Notes under the pieces: model-generated | Database searches by the model: none | Seen by the model: the letters and a program-made list of their open reading frames with translations, nothing else | What the model was told of the DNA's origin: nothing | Shown here: in pieces, positions 8,007 to 14,857 of the stretch | Numbering within the stretch: position 1 is the stretch's first letter | How the letters are laid out: each line of letters starts with the position of its first letter | From: Elusimicrobiota bacterium | GTDB lineage: Bacteria > Elusimicrobiota > Endomicrobiia > Endomicrobiales > Endomicrobiaceae | Assembly (NCBI GenBank): GCA_031282945.1 | Contig: JAITCX010000007.1 | Coordinates: 1 to 15,639, forward strand | Length of the DNA: 15,639 bases | Reading direction: 5' to 3' | Program-made: the position numbers and the translations under genes

Positions 8007-9380
8007 TTACAAATATTTTTGCAAATATTTTTTAGCCAAGCTCATCAGCTCCGCATCCGACATTGCAGGCACGCGCCCGTCGCTAAAAATCTCGTCTATT
8101 TTTTCTTTAATCGCCACAACCGCTTCATCTGTTTTTAATAATTTATCTTTTGAATTTATGAGTTTTGGCAATTTCGTATTATACCAATAGGCAATGCCGG
8201 CAAGACCCGCCCTGTCGGTTATTTCAACTTCAAGCGGCCTGTTTAAAATTTTCTGCGTGTCAAAAGCGCTGTAAATTTCAGGTTCTTTCAAAAGCCCGTC
8301 TGCATGAATTCCAGCTCTTGTCATATTGCAGTTTGCCCCAACAAAAGGTTGATTGGCTGGAACTTCATAACCGATTTCATTTTTAAAATATTCCGCAATT
8401 TCTGTGATGACGCTTAAATCCATTCCGTCGCTTTGACCCCTAAAAGCGCAATATTCTATCGCCAAAGCTTCCGTTGGAATATTGCCGGTGCGCTCGCCAA
8501 TTCCTAAAGCGGAACCGTTTATCGCACAACACCCATAGAGCCAGCAGCTCGTTGAGGTGGTAAGGCCTCTATAAAAATCATTATGGGAATGCCACTCCAA
8601 ATTTTCGCTCGGCACCCCCGCATAATGCGTAAAACCATGCATAATGCCGTTTACATTTCTAGGCATTGATGCGCCGGGATAACTCACCCCAAGCCCCAAA
8701 GTGTCGCAAGCCCTTATCTTTACAGGAATGCCCGACTGCCTTGAGAGTTTCATAAGCTCCTCTGCAAAAGGCACCACAAAACCATAAAAATCCGCTCTGG
8801 TTATGTCCTCCAAATGACAGCGCGGAATTATGCCATGCTCTAGGGCGCAGCGCACAATGTCTAAATACATATCCATTGCTTGACGGCGCGTTTTTTTAAG
8901 TTTTAGAAAAATATGATAATCGGAAGCGGAAGTTAAAATCCCAGTTTCTTTCAGCCCCATTTCCTTGACGAGCTTAAAATCTTCTTTAGTAGCTCTAATC
9001 CAAGCGGTTATTTGCGGAAATTCATAACCCAATTGTTGACATTTCCTAACCGCCTCTTTATCTTTTTTAGAGTAGAGAAAAAACTCGGACTGGCGGATAA
9101 TTCCGGCAGGCCCGCCAAGCTTATGCAGCAGAGAATAAATATCCACTATTTGCTGGACGCTAAAAGGCGTAAAAGCTTGCTGGCCGTCCCGAAAAGTTGT
9201 ATCCGTTATCCAAATTTTTTCAGGGGTATTTAGCGGAACGACTTCCCCGTTAAATGAAATTTTTGGGATATTGCTATATTCAAAAATATCTCTATAGAGG
9301 TTTGGAACTTCCACATCCTGCAACTCAAAATGATACTCCTCATGAACTAATCTATTAGTTTTTGGGTCTAGCTTTAACAT
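8007..9380 (-). CDS. Probable Re-citrate synthase (homocitrate/isopropylmalate synthase-like)
   Basis: A 457-residue member of the DRE-TIM metallolyase family (isopropylmalate, homocitrate and Re-citrate synthases), which condenses acetyl-CoA with a 2-oxo acid. Visible are TDTTFRDGQQ at residues 59-68 with the metal-binding aspartate and the catalytic arginine/glutamine region, and the metal-binding pair H264 and H266 in WHSHND. GERTGN follows, then a short C-terminal part without the leucine-binding regulatory domain of LeuA. The N-terminal extension before the barrel and the segments KLGGPAGIIRQSEFF and GLKETGILTSASDYH match my recollection of the Re-face citrate synthase described in Clostridium kluyveri. 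If so, it makes citrate from oxaloacetate and acetyl-CoA for glutamate synthesis in a cell without ordinary citrate synthase. The start is set by GGAGGAGGAG three bases upstream, lying inside the end of the desulfurase gene. Homocitrate synthase is the main alternative. Confidence 0.75.
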   Translation of the reverse strand: MLKLDPKTNRLVHEEYHFELQDVEVPNLYRDIFEYSNIPKISFNGEVVPLNTPEKIWITDTTFRDGQQAFTPFSVQQIVDIYSLLHKLGGPAGIIRQSEFFLYSKKDKEAVRKCQQLGYEFPQITAWIRATKEDFKLVKEMGLKETGILTSASDYHIFLKLKKTRRQAMDMYLDIVRCALEHGIIPRCHLEDITRADFYGFVVPFAEELMKLSRQSGIPVKIRACDTLGLGVSYPGASMPRNVNGIMHGFTHYAGVPSENLEWHSHNDFYRGLTTSTSCWLYGCCAINGSALGIGERTGNIPTEALAIEYCAFRGQSDGMDLSVITEIAEYFKNEIGYEVPANQPFVGANCNMTRAGIHADGLLKEPEIYSAFDTQKILNRPLEVEITDRAGLAGIAYWYNTKLPKLINSKDKLLKTDEAVVAIKEKIDEIFSDGRVPAMSDAELMSLAKKYLQKYL

Positions 9381-10554
9381 TAACTCCTCCTCCTTTCCAT
9401 AGCGGCGACATTTCCCTCAAACCATTGACCAATTTAGGCAAAACCGACAAAGTATATTTTACTTCATCCAATGTATTGTCCTTGCCAAACGAAAATCTGA
9501 TCGCTCCTTGAGCCGCAATTGGGTCTACGCCCATTGCCGCCAAAACATGCGAGGGACTGCCCGTGGCGCAAGCTGAACCGGTGGACGCGGCAATGCCGTG
9601 CGCATCAAGCCGAGCCAAAAGCGCTTCCCCCTCTATATAATTAAAACTGACATTGATTATATTTCCAATATTGCAAGCGGCGCAGCCATTAAAAGATACA
9701 TCTTCAATTGAACCGCAAATTCCTTCTTTGAGAGTTTCGCGCATTATTTTCAAGCGCGCCGCCGCCTCATCATGAGCTTGATAAGCCAATTGCAAAGCTT
9801 TGGCCATGCCGACAATTTCTGCAATATTTTCCGTGCCGGGACGCAGACCGTTTTCTTGATGGCCGCCGTACATTATTGGAAAAATATTTGTGCCGCGCTT
9901 AACATATAAAAAGCCGACGCCTTTGGGTCCATTAAATTTATGCGCCGAAGCTGAGAGCATATCCACCCCGAGATTTTTTACATCTATTGCAATTTTGCCA
10001 ATGCTCTGGACGGCATCTGTGTGAAAATAAATTTTATTGGCGCGGTTTAAATTTAGCTCCGCAATCATCTTTCCAATTTCCGCAATCGGCTCAAGCGTTC
10101 CAACTTCATTGTTTGCCTGCATAACGCTTACGAGTTTTGTGTCGGCGGTTATCGCGGCTTTAACGCTTTCAACAGAAACCAAACCCTGTTTATCTACGTC
10201 TAAAAAAGTAACTGTATAGCCCGCTTTTTGGAGAGCTTGAGCCGTATATAAAACAGCATGATGCTCAATTTTTGTGGTTATGATATGACCTTTAGATCCG
10301 CTTGCCGCCATAGTTCCAAAGAGAGCGAGATTATCTGATTCCGTGCCGCAGCCGGTAAAAAAAATTTCATCGGGATTGCAATTTATAATTTGAGAAATGC
10401 CGAGCCGCGCTTGATCTAATGCAGCGCGCGCATCGCGTCCAAAAGAATGCAATGTGGATGCATTGCCGTATTGCGTCAAAAAATATGGACGCATCTCGTC
10501 TAAAACAGCGGGGCTTACAGCCGTTGTAGAACTATTGTCAAAATAAATTTTCAT
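9355..10554 (-). CDS. nifS: Cysteine desulfurase, NifS/IscS type
   Basis: A 399-residue class I aminotransferase-fold PLP enzyme that takes sulfur from cysteine as a persulfide for Fe-S cluster assembly or tRNA thiolation, in the cytoplasm. The PLP lysine is K206 in SAHKFNGPKG and the catalytic cysteine is C329 in the loop STGSACATGSPSHVL, both almost exactly at the E. coli IscS positions. The N-terminus YFDNSSTTAVSP is the usual PLP-phosphate region. The start has AGAGG about seven bases upstream. No iscU or sulfur-acceptor gene lies next to it, so the partner scaffold must be elsewhere. Its last 26 bases overlap the next gene and include that gene's strong ribosome binding site, tying their expression together. 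NifS and IscS cannot be told apart by sequence here; IscS is an equally valid name. Confidence 0.93.
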   Translation of the reverse strand: MKIYFDNSSTTAVSPAVLDEMRPYFLTQYGNASTLHSFGRDARAALDQARLGISQIINCNPDEIFFTGCGTESDNLALFGTMAASGSKGHIITTKIEHHAVLYTAQALQKAGYTVTFLDVDKQGLVSVESVKAAITADTKLVSVMQANNEVGTLEPIAEIGKMIAELNLNRANKIYFHTDAVQSIGKIAIDVKNLGVDMLSASAHKFNGPKGVGFLYVKRGTNIFPIMYGGHQENGLRPGTENIAEIVGMAKALQLAYQAHDEAAARLKIMRETLKEGICGSIEDVSFNGCAACNIGNIINVSFNYIEGEALLARLDAHGIAASTGSACATGSPSHVLAAMGVDPIAAQGAIRFSFGKDNTLDEVKYTLSVLPKLVNGLREMSPLWKGGGVNVKARPKN

Positions 10555-10567
10555 AGCAATCCTCTAC

Positions 10568-10762
10568 TTATTCCATAAGTTTAATTTTAACGATCGGCTG
10601 CGAATTCTTTTTTGCGTACTCAACCGCCCGTCTAATTTTAAACGTATATCTTGCGCATTTTTTGCAAATCATGGTGTGCCTTTTGTACTCTTGAACTTTG
10701 GCTTCCGATAATTCGCCCGTATAAAAAGGAACTATTTGTTGTGAAATTTCATTGCATTTCAT
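10568..10762 (-). CDS. Small zinc-finger anti-sigma-like protein
   Basis: A 64-residue protein with the zinc-finger anti-sigma (zf-HC2/ZAS) signature: C3, then H29-x3-C33-x2-C36 in RHTMICKKC, followed by a basic helical tail. Proteins of this type bind and silence an ECF-type sigma factor. This one has no transmembrane segment, so it would be a soluble, cytoplasmic form, perhaps sensing redox state or zinc through its thiols. It directly follows a sigma-like gene (50-base gap), the usual order for sigma/anti-sigma pairs. The start is supported by AAGGAGATG seven bases upstream. The C-terminus is short and lysine-rich. The motif is clear, while the partnership with the upstream gene is inferred from position. 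Confidence 0.78.
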   Translation of the reverse strand: MKCNEISQQIVPFYTGELSEAKVQEYKRHTMICKKCARYTFKIRRAVEYAKKNSQPIVKIKLME

Positions 10763-10812
10763 AAAACATCTCCTTGCGCTTATGCCTAAACTAAAACCCG
10801 CCTAAACTTTAA

Positions 10813-11286
10813 TTAATTCTTTTCATCTTTAGCTTTAGAATCTTGAGCGCCCTTATCATCATTATTATTATTGTTTGAATTTAGTTTGCGTTCAGGGTCG
10901 GGTCCCAACTTTTTTGCCAATTTCTGCGCGCTAAAAAGCAAAGATTTTCTAACTTTATCTCTGGTGGTTGAGAGAGCCGATGCAATTTCAACGGTTCTTA
11001 GCCCCAGCTCATATTTTAAGACAAAAACTTTTCTGTCAAAGAGCGGCAAGCCGCGTTTAAATGAAACAAGCAAAGTTTTGTTTTTATCTTTTTTAACCGC
11101 AATTGCATCCACGCGTTTAAGCAAATATTTAAAAAGCCTAAGCTTTATTTTATCGTAAGACCCATAGGTCTTGCCTAAATGTTCCACAAAAACTTTTATG
11201 GCAAGAGCTTTGGCTCTTGGAGGATTATTTGTAAGAGAAAGCGCAAGAGAATAAACTTCATCTTGGAATCTCTCTATTAGGTTCAT
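10813..11286 (-). CDS. Small ECF-like sigma factor with degenerate region 2
   Basis: A 157-residue protein that looks like a shortened sigma-70 family factor. Residues 5-40 resemble ECF region 2.1-2.2 (DEVYSLALSLTNNP...AKVF-like helix), but the acidic residues usually found there are missing: AKALAIKVF replaces the common AEDLVQEVF. Residues 79-127 form a good region 4 with a helix-turn-helix (LPLFDRKVFVLKYELGLRTVEIASALSTTRDKV in parts). From residue 135 the tail is low-complexity, rich in N, D and K, with a run of five asparagines encoded by an AAT/AAC repeat. The ATG overlaps the mltG stop (ATGA). The gene is followed by a zinc-finger anti-sigma gene. It may be a true but divergent sigma factor, or a DNA-binding regulator that no longer binds core polymerase well. 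Function is inferred from the fold and neighbour only. Confidence 0.65.
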   Translation of the reverse strand: MNLIERFQDEVYSLALSLTNNPPRAKALAIKVFVEHLGKTYGSYDKIKLRLFKYLLKRVDAIAVKKDKNKTLLVSFKRGLPLFDRKVFVLKYELGLRTVEIASALSTTRDKVRKSLLFSAQKLAKKLGPDPERKLNSNNNNNDDKGAQDSKAKDEKN

Positions 11287-12431
11287 CGTCTATTTCCGCC
11301 TGTTGAATTTGAATTTCCGCCCTGAGATTGAGCGCCTTGAGGGGATCCTTGCGCTGTTTTTGAGGTCTGCGATTTTTGCAATTGCCGCTGAGCCATTAAG
11401 CGCGTCGCCTCCTCCGCCGCTTTTCTGTCTATAGCTGGAGAGCGCTTTGATTTAGCCGTTTTTTGAGCTTGCGCTTTTTGCTGTTGTTTAACTTTCGCCT
11501 CATTTTTATTTTTAACATGTTGAACTAAATTTGGAGAAAATATATGCGCGCCGTTTCCGTCTCCCGATGCCACAAAAAATAAATTGTCCGTTTTGGCGGG
11601 ATATAAAGTCGCCTTTATGGCCTGTATTCCCGGATTGCAAATGGGTCCCGGGGGCAGACCGTAATGTAAATAAGTATTGTAGGGGGAAGGGAATTTTGTC
11701 TCGGCAATTGTCAGGCGCGGTTTTACAACGCCCATTGCATAAAGCACTGTTGCGCAAGATTCCAATTTTATTCCTTTTTTCAAACGATTATAAAAAATGC
11801 CTGCAATCTCAGCGCGTTCATTTGCCCTCATAGCTTCTTTTTCCACAATGGAAGCCAAGGTAATTATTTTTTCCATGGTCATGCCGATTTCTTTTGCGCG
11901 TTCATACATTTCAGGCGTAACTTTTTTGTCAAATTCAGAGCGCATAATAGAAATCATTTCTTCCGCTGTGCAATCGTATCCAACAAAATAAGTTTCAGGC
12001 ATTAAATAACCTTCAAGTTTTTCATCCGTTGCAATTTTTATAAAACGATCCGGATCAAAACGTTCCAATTTTGGAGCGGCAATGGCGGCAATTTGTTTAA
12101 TATTGCTGCCTTCTGGAATGGTGATTTTTATATAATTTTTGGAGCCTTTTCTAAGAGCTGAAACGATAGTGAAAAAATTGTCCCGCGCGGAAAATTCATA
12201 ATAGCCCGGCTGAATTTTTAAACTGGTATTTGTAATTTTTGCCCATGCCAAAAACGGTTCTTTAAAACCTATTACTTTGCTGTCATAAAGCATGTCGGCA
12301 ACTTTGTGGGCGGTGTCGCCGTACTTAATAGTAAAGCCGACTTTTTTGCTAGACAAATTAAAATACCATATCCCCGCAGCGATGATAATTGCCGCAAGAA
12401 CGCCAATTAAAATTTTACTTTTTATAGCCAT
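11283..12431 (-). CDS. mltG: Endolytic murein transglycosylase MltG (YceG family)
   Basis: A 382-residue inner-membrane lytic transglycosylase that cuts nascent peptidoglycan strands and sets glycan chain length. Residues 6-25 form one transmembrane helix, then comes a LysM-like segment (TIPEGSNIKQIA) and the YceG catalytic domain. ETYFV, LASIVEKEA with the catalytic glutamate pair at E197/E199, FYNRL and the closing stretch LPPGPICNPG...AHIFSP are all family hallmarks. After about residue 315 there is an unusual tail rich in Q, K, A, S and G, ending in glycine/serine/asparagine repeats, which most family members lack. The order NYN nuclease then mltG has a 10-base overlap, and the sigma-like gene follows with a four-base overlap. 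Catalytic assignment is firm; the role of the tail is unknown. Confidence 0.93.
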   Translation of the reverse strand: MAIKSKILIGVLAAIIIAAGIWYFNLSSKKVGFTIKYGDTAHKVADMLYDSKVIGFKEPFLAWAKITNTSLKIQPGYYEFSARDNFFTIVSALRKGSKNYIKITIPEGSNIKQIAAIAAPKLERFDPDRFIKIATDEKLEGYLMPETYFVGYDCTAEEMISIMRSEFDKKVTPEMYERAKEIGMTMEKIITLASIVEKEAMRANERAEIAGIFYNRLKKGIKLESCATVLYAMGVVKPRLTIAETKFPSPYNTYLHYGLPPGPICNPGIQAIKATLYPAKTDNLFFVASGDGNGAHIFSPNLVQHVKNKNEAKVKQQQKAQAQKTAKSKRSPAIDRKAAEEATRLMAQRQLQKSQTSKTAQGSPQGAQSQGGNSNSTGGNRR

Positions 12432-12910
12432 TTCTCTTTAAGCTCCTTATTTATTTTTTCCCTGATTTCATCTCTTAAAATTTTCTCAGCGCATTTTGCG
12501 CTTTTTGCTTTATAGCCTCTAGCTATAAAAGTTTCAACGCTTTCATGGCGGGCGCCGCTTAAAGCAATGCGGCGGTGAATGCCTTTGTCATTTGTTACAA
12601 CAATTATTTGATTTGGAGTTTGAGAATCTTCGCATTCTTGGGAAATTATATCGTCTGCGGTTTGGCCGTCCTCGCTAAATACAATTTCAATTTCTCCGTC
12701 ATAATGCCTGCTATAATCATAAAATTCAAAATTTGGTTTTACCCTACAATCAAATGCAATGGTAATAGAATTATTTCTGCTTCCATGCGGTCGATTTATT
12801 TTAATAAAATCGCAGAGCTTTCCGCGGCGTTGTTCTAATGTGGGAGCGTAAAAAAGCTGTAAATATTTTGAACAATTTATAATATTGTAACCGTCTAAAA
12901 TGTAATGCAT
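12422..12910 (-). CDS. NYN-domain ribonuclease of the YacP/Rae1 family
   Basis: A 162-residue PIN-like nuclease. The YacP-type NYN fold shows as LDGYNII at residues 5-11 with the acidic D6, FDC at 53-55, the pair D86/D87 in GQTADDII and VVTNDKGI with D108. These positions form the usual acidic metal site. In Bacillus subtilis the family member Rae1 cleaves mRNA in the ribosomal A site, so a ribosome-associated RNase role is likely but inferred from family. The C-terminal half is a charged helix. The ATG overlaps the stop of ruvX by one base (TAATG), and its own end overlaps mltG by ten bases. Length is normal for the family. Confidence 0.87.
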   Translation of the reverse strand: MHYILDGYNIINCSKYLQLFYAPTLEQRRGKLCDFIKINRPHGSRNNSITIAFDCRVKPNFEFYDYSRHYDGEIEIVFSEDGQTADDIISQECEDSQTPNQIIVVTNDKGIHRRIALSGARHESVETFIARGYKAKSAKCAEKILRDEIREKINKELKEKWL

Positions 12911-13365
12911 TATTTTTCCTCAATTTTTTCAAGGGGGCTAATTAAATTATTTTTGGATTCCAGATATCTTTCTAAAATTATTGCAGCCGAAACCCTATCT
13001 CTCAAACCTTTATCTTTATGATTAAATTTTATTTTGTTTTTTTTCAAAACTTCTATCGCTTCCATAGTTGATAAACTTTCATTGACAAACATTATGGGCA
13101 AATCAGTTTTTGCAATTAATTTTTGAGAGAAATTTTTCACGGTCTCAGCCATTTTCCCATATGTGCCGTCCATGTTGACGGGCAGTCCAATTGCAATTTC
13201 ACACACATTATTTTCTAAAGCAATACGCAATATTTCATCTGCATTTGCAAGAAAAGTTGAAGTTTCTATGGTGGCAAAAGGGTTGGCGGTAATTTTTAAT
13301 AAATCGCTTAATGCAATGCCGATTCTCTTTAAACCATAGTCCACGCCCATTATCCTTGCAAGCAT
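12910..13365 (-). CDS. ruvX: Putative pre-16S rRNA nuclease / Holliday-junction resolvase-like protein (YqgF)
   Basis: A 151-residue RNase H-like nuclease of the YqgF/RuvX family, implicated in 5'-end processing of 16S rRNA. GVDYGLKRIGIALSD carries the first acidic residue D9, AIGLPVNMDG is the second strand motif, FVNESLSTMEA carries E96 and LRDRVSAAIILERYL carries D123, so the metal-binding triad is intact. The usual DERLTT box is altered to NESLST. The start at the first ATG gives the usual short lead before the motif; AGAGGCGGCGG lies just upstream. It is the first gene of the long minus-strand cluster, with the best promoter candidate about 55-85 bases upstream of its ATG. Confidence 0.93.
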   Translation of the reverse strand: MLARIMGVDYGLKRIGIALSDLLKITANPFATIETSTFLANADEILRIALENNVCEIAIGLPVNMDGTYGKMAETVKNFSQKLIAKTDLPIMFVNESLSTMEAIEVLKKNKIKFNHKDKGLRDRVSAAIILERYLESKNNLISPLEKIEEK

Positions 13366-13420
13366 CCGCCGCCTCTTAAAAAATTTTTTGTGTATATGTG
13401 TATAAGCGTATAAGAAAGTT

Positions 13421-13450
13421 ATTATATTATTTTTTGCACATAAAATACAA
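13421..13450 (-). promoter_or_regulatory. Probable sigma-70 promoter for the ruvX-secA cluster
   Basis: On the minus strand TTGTAT (13445-13450) and TATAAT (13421-13426) are separated by 18 bases. Transcription would start near 13414, giving a leader of about 50 bases before ruvX. A second possible pair nearby (TTGAAA then TATACT or TATAAT) has poor spacing. The surrounding DNA is very AT-rich, so chance matches are common. No other clear promoter was seen between genes of the cluster. Confidence 0.45.
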
Positions 13451-13656
13451 TTATAAGTATAAGATACTTTTTCTTTTTCAATTTTTAAATGGCGCTAAAA
13501 TAGCTTAAACCTATAAAAGAGATTTAAGAAATGAAATAACTTTAAATAATTTTAGGCGGCTGATATTAAAGGGGGGATGTATAGAAACAGAAAGTTGATT
13601 AAGAATATAAAATCAGCAAAACGAGTTTGCGCAAGTTATGGATGTGCATTGAGTTA

Positions 13657-13672
13657 ATTGATTGATTGATTG
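13657..13672. repeat. Short tetranucleotide repeat (ATTG)4
   Basis: Four perfect ATTG units, followed by the degenerate TTTG TTTT. Tetranucleotide repeats are known slippage sites in phase-variable loci, but four units are few, and the repeat starts at the end of a 26-codon frame without a recognised product. Probably a minor low-complexity feature. Confidence 0.7.
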
Positions 13673-13897
13673 TTTGTTTTATTTGCATTCATAAAATTCC
13701 TTCTCAACTTTTTATTTAAATTCCAAACTTATCCTTAGAAAATAGCATTTATTTTTTGGGTTTCAAACTTTTCTGATTCTTTATAAAGGAGAAAAAGCTA
13801 ATATATAATAATATAGATAAACTCATATGTTTATATTTTGCATGGCAGAATTTAGCGCTTAAATGTATCTATTACGCTCTGGCGTCCACATTATATT

Positions 13898-14566
13898 TTA
13901 GTTATTATTTTCTAACAATCGCTGATATTTTTGATTGTCAATTTGAAATCTTATATCTGTGTTTTGCATTATTTCATCTAAAATATCAAAAAATTCTCTC
14001 CACAAATTATCATATGCCTTAGCTACTTTCTGGAAATGTTGATTCCATTTTTCCAAAATACGCCGCTCTTATTTTTCCATAGAATCTCCCACCGCCAAGT
14101 CGCTGATAAGAGTAGCCGTACCGGGAACAACCGAACCAATAGCGGCGCCAGTCAAAACGCCTTTTGCAAAACCTTCCAAACCAGAATCAGATATATTTTC
14201 AGTAACCTCATTTTTAAAAACATCTAATCTATCCAATAATTGACCCAAATATGCAGTATTTTCTTTTAAAAATTTAGGGTTCTATTGATTTATAAAGTTA
14301 ATCTGCGTTTTCTGCCTTCTATCTATAAAACTGGCGATATATCTTGAAATATCATGCACAGAATCTATTAAGTCTAACTTTACATTTTCAGCGCCAAATG
14401 CATTTACTACAGCATGGGGAGATGTGTCATTATCGATTAGTATTTTAAGCCGAGCTTCAAACTGATGAAAAAATAATTTATAAATATGCGCTAAATATTT
14501 TTCGGTTAAAACAATTGAGGCGCCTTTTTGTTTATAATTAACTAAGTGACCCTCCCGCCTTGACAT
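13898..14566 (-). pseudogene. Broken gene for a hypothetical protein, two in-frame stops
   Basis: One continuous minus-strand frame of 222 codons plus a final TAA is interrupted by TAG at codon 95 (14282-14284) and TAA at codon 166 (14069-14071), with no frameshift. All three parts read like protein: an N-terminal helical part (residues 1-94), a middle part, and a charged, probably coiled C-terminal part with many W, Q, E and K. The middle part contains a glycine-rich hydrophobic stretch near residues 131-157 (LTGAAIGSVVPGTATLI), like a glycine-zipper membrane segment. The ATG at 14566 follows GGGGGGAG with no spacer, an awkward ribosome site, and a stop lies four codons further upstream. I do not recognise the family. 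The 94-residue first part could still be expressed alone. The alternatives are a recently inactivated gene or two sequencing errors. Confidence 0.7.
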
Positions 14567-14584
14567 CTCCCCCCAATTTTATAT

Positions 14585-14604
14585 ACAATCTATCAACAAT
14601 CTAT
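14585..14604. repeat. Two direct copies of ACAATCTAT, 11 bases apart
   Basis: Copies at 14585-14593 and 14596-14604 repeat with an 11-base period, about one helical turn, with a third partial match (AATCTATA) near 14627. They lie just upstream of the broken gene's start, between it and the divergent surface-protein gene. This could be an operator for a dimeric regulator, or chance in AT-rich DNA. Confidence 0.4.
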
Positions 14605-14815
14605 AAACATATATCCCACTAGTCAAATCTATAATTGCCTAGAAATTTAATAAAAATAAGGATGTCAAAGTCAAAAAATGTCAAAAAAATTTTTTCAACT
14701 TTCATCATATCGCCATTCCACTTTTGCCTCTCTTGCAAATATAATAAACTCAAAAATGCAATTGTGCATTATTACCCCTATTATGCAGTGTTTTAATAAT
14801 ATATTTATAAATCTG
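14605..14815. other. Divergent intergenic region, no gene supported
   Basis: AT-rich spacer between the broken minus-strand gene and the plus-strand surface-protein gene. It contains a TGTCAAA doublet near 14662-14691 running into A7T6. A 66-codon plus-strand frame (14678-14878) has no ribosome site or recognisable product, and its end is translated through the C tract as three prolines, so it is taken as chance. Confidence 0.55.
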
Positions 14816-14843
14816 TTGAAAATAAAAGAATTAGATATATACT
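14816..14843 (+). promoter_or_regulatory. Promoter of the Pmp-like surface-protein gene
   Basis: TTGAAA (14816-14821) and TATACT (14838-14843) are separated by 16 bases, a near-consensus sigma-70 pair. The start site, about seven bases after the -10 box, would fall near 14850, inside the run of ten C. This places the homopolymer in the initially transcribed region. Confidence 0.55.
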
Positions 14844-14847
14844 TATA

Positions 14848-14857
14848 CCCCCCCCCC
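14848..14857. repeat. Homopolymer tract C10, possible phase-variation site
   Basis: Ten consecutive C in an otherwise very AT-rich leader, between the -10 box and the ATG of the Pmp-like gene. Runs of eight or more G or C are typical slipped-strand sites in surface-protein genes. A TAA at 14876-14878, in the frame of the downstream gene, prevents any upstream frame from being fused to it, so length changes could act only on transcription start or leader RNA. Confidence 0.8.

Larger units (their letters stand above)
13366..13897. other. AT-rich intergenic stretch with no convincing gene
   Basis: About 530 bases between ruvX and the broken gene upstream of it. It holds the ruvX promoter candidate and alternating TATA/GTGT-rich sequence near 13390-13415. 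It also has six G (13571-13576) directly before an ATG opening a 26-codon frame (13577-13657), and four perfect ATTG units (13657-13672; CAAT on the other strand). An AAAGGAG near 13785 has no ATG at a usable distance. No GC-rich hairpin followed by T was found, so no terminator for the broken gene is visible. The tiny frame has no recognisable product and is not called as a gene. Confidence 0.6.

Noticed and set aside
10857..10875. Trinucleotide ATT/ATC repeat as a variable microsatellite
   Set aside because: It encodes an in-frame asparagine/aspartate run in the sigma-like tail; length change would keep the frame, so it cannot switch the gene.
13803..14015. Open plus-strand frame antisense to the tail of the broken gene
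   Set aside because: It lacks a usable ATG despite an AAAGGAG nearby, and its hydrophobic F/Y/L composition is what the reverse of an AT-rich coding region gives.
14069..14284. Stop-codon reassignment or readthrough to explain the interrupted gene
   Set aside because: The second stop is TAA, which ends most genes in the window, and no other gene contains in-frame stops.
14684..14696. A7T6 palindrome as a terminator
   Set aside because: No GC stem; it is an A-tract/T-tract palindrome in AT-rich DNA without hairpin strength.
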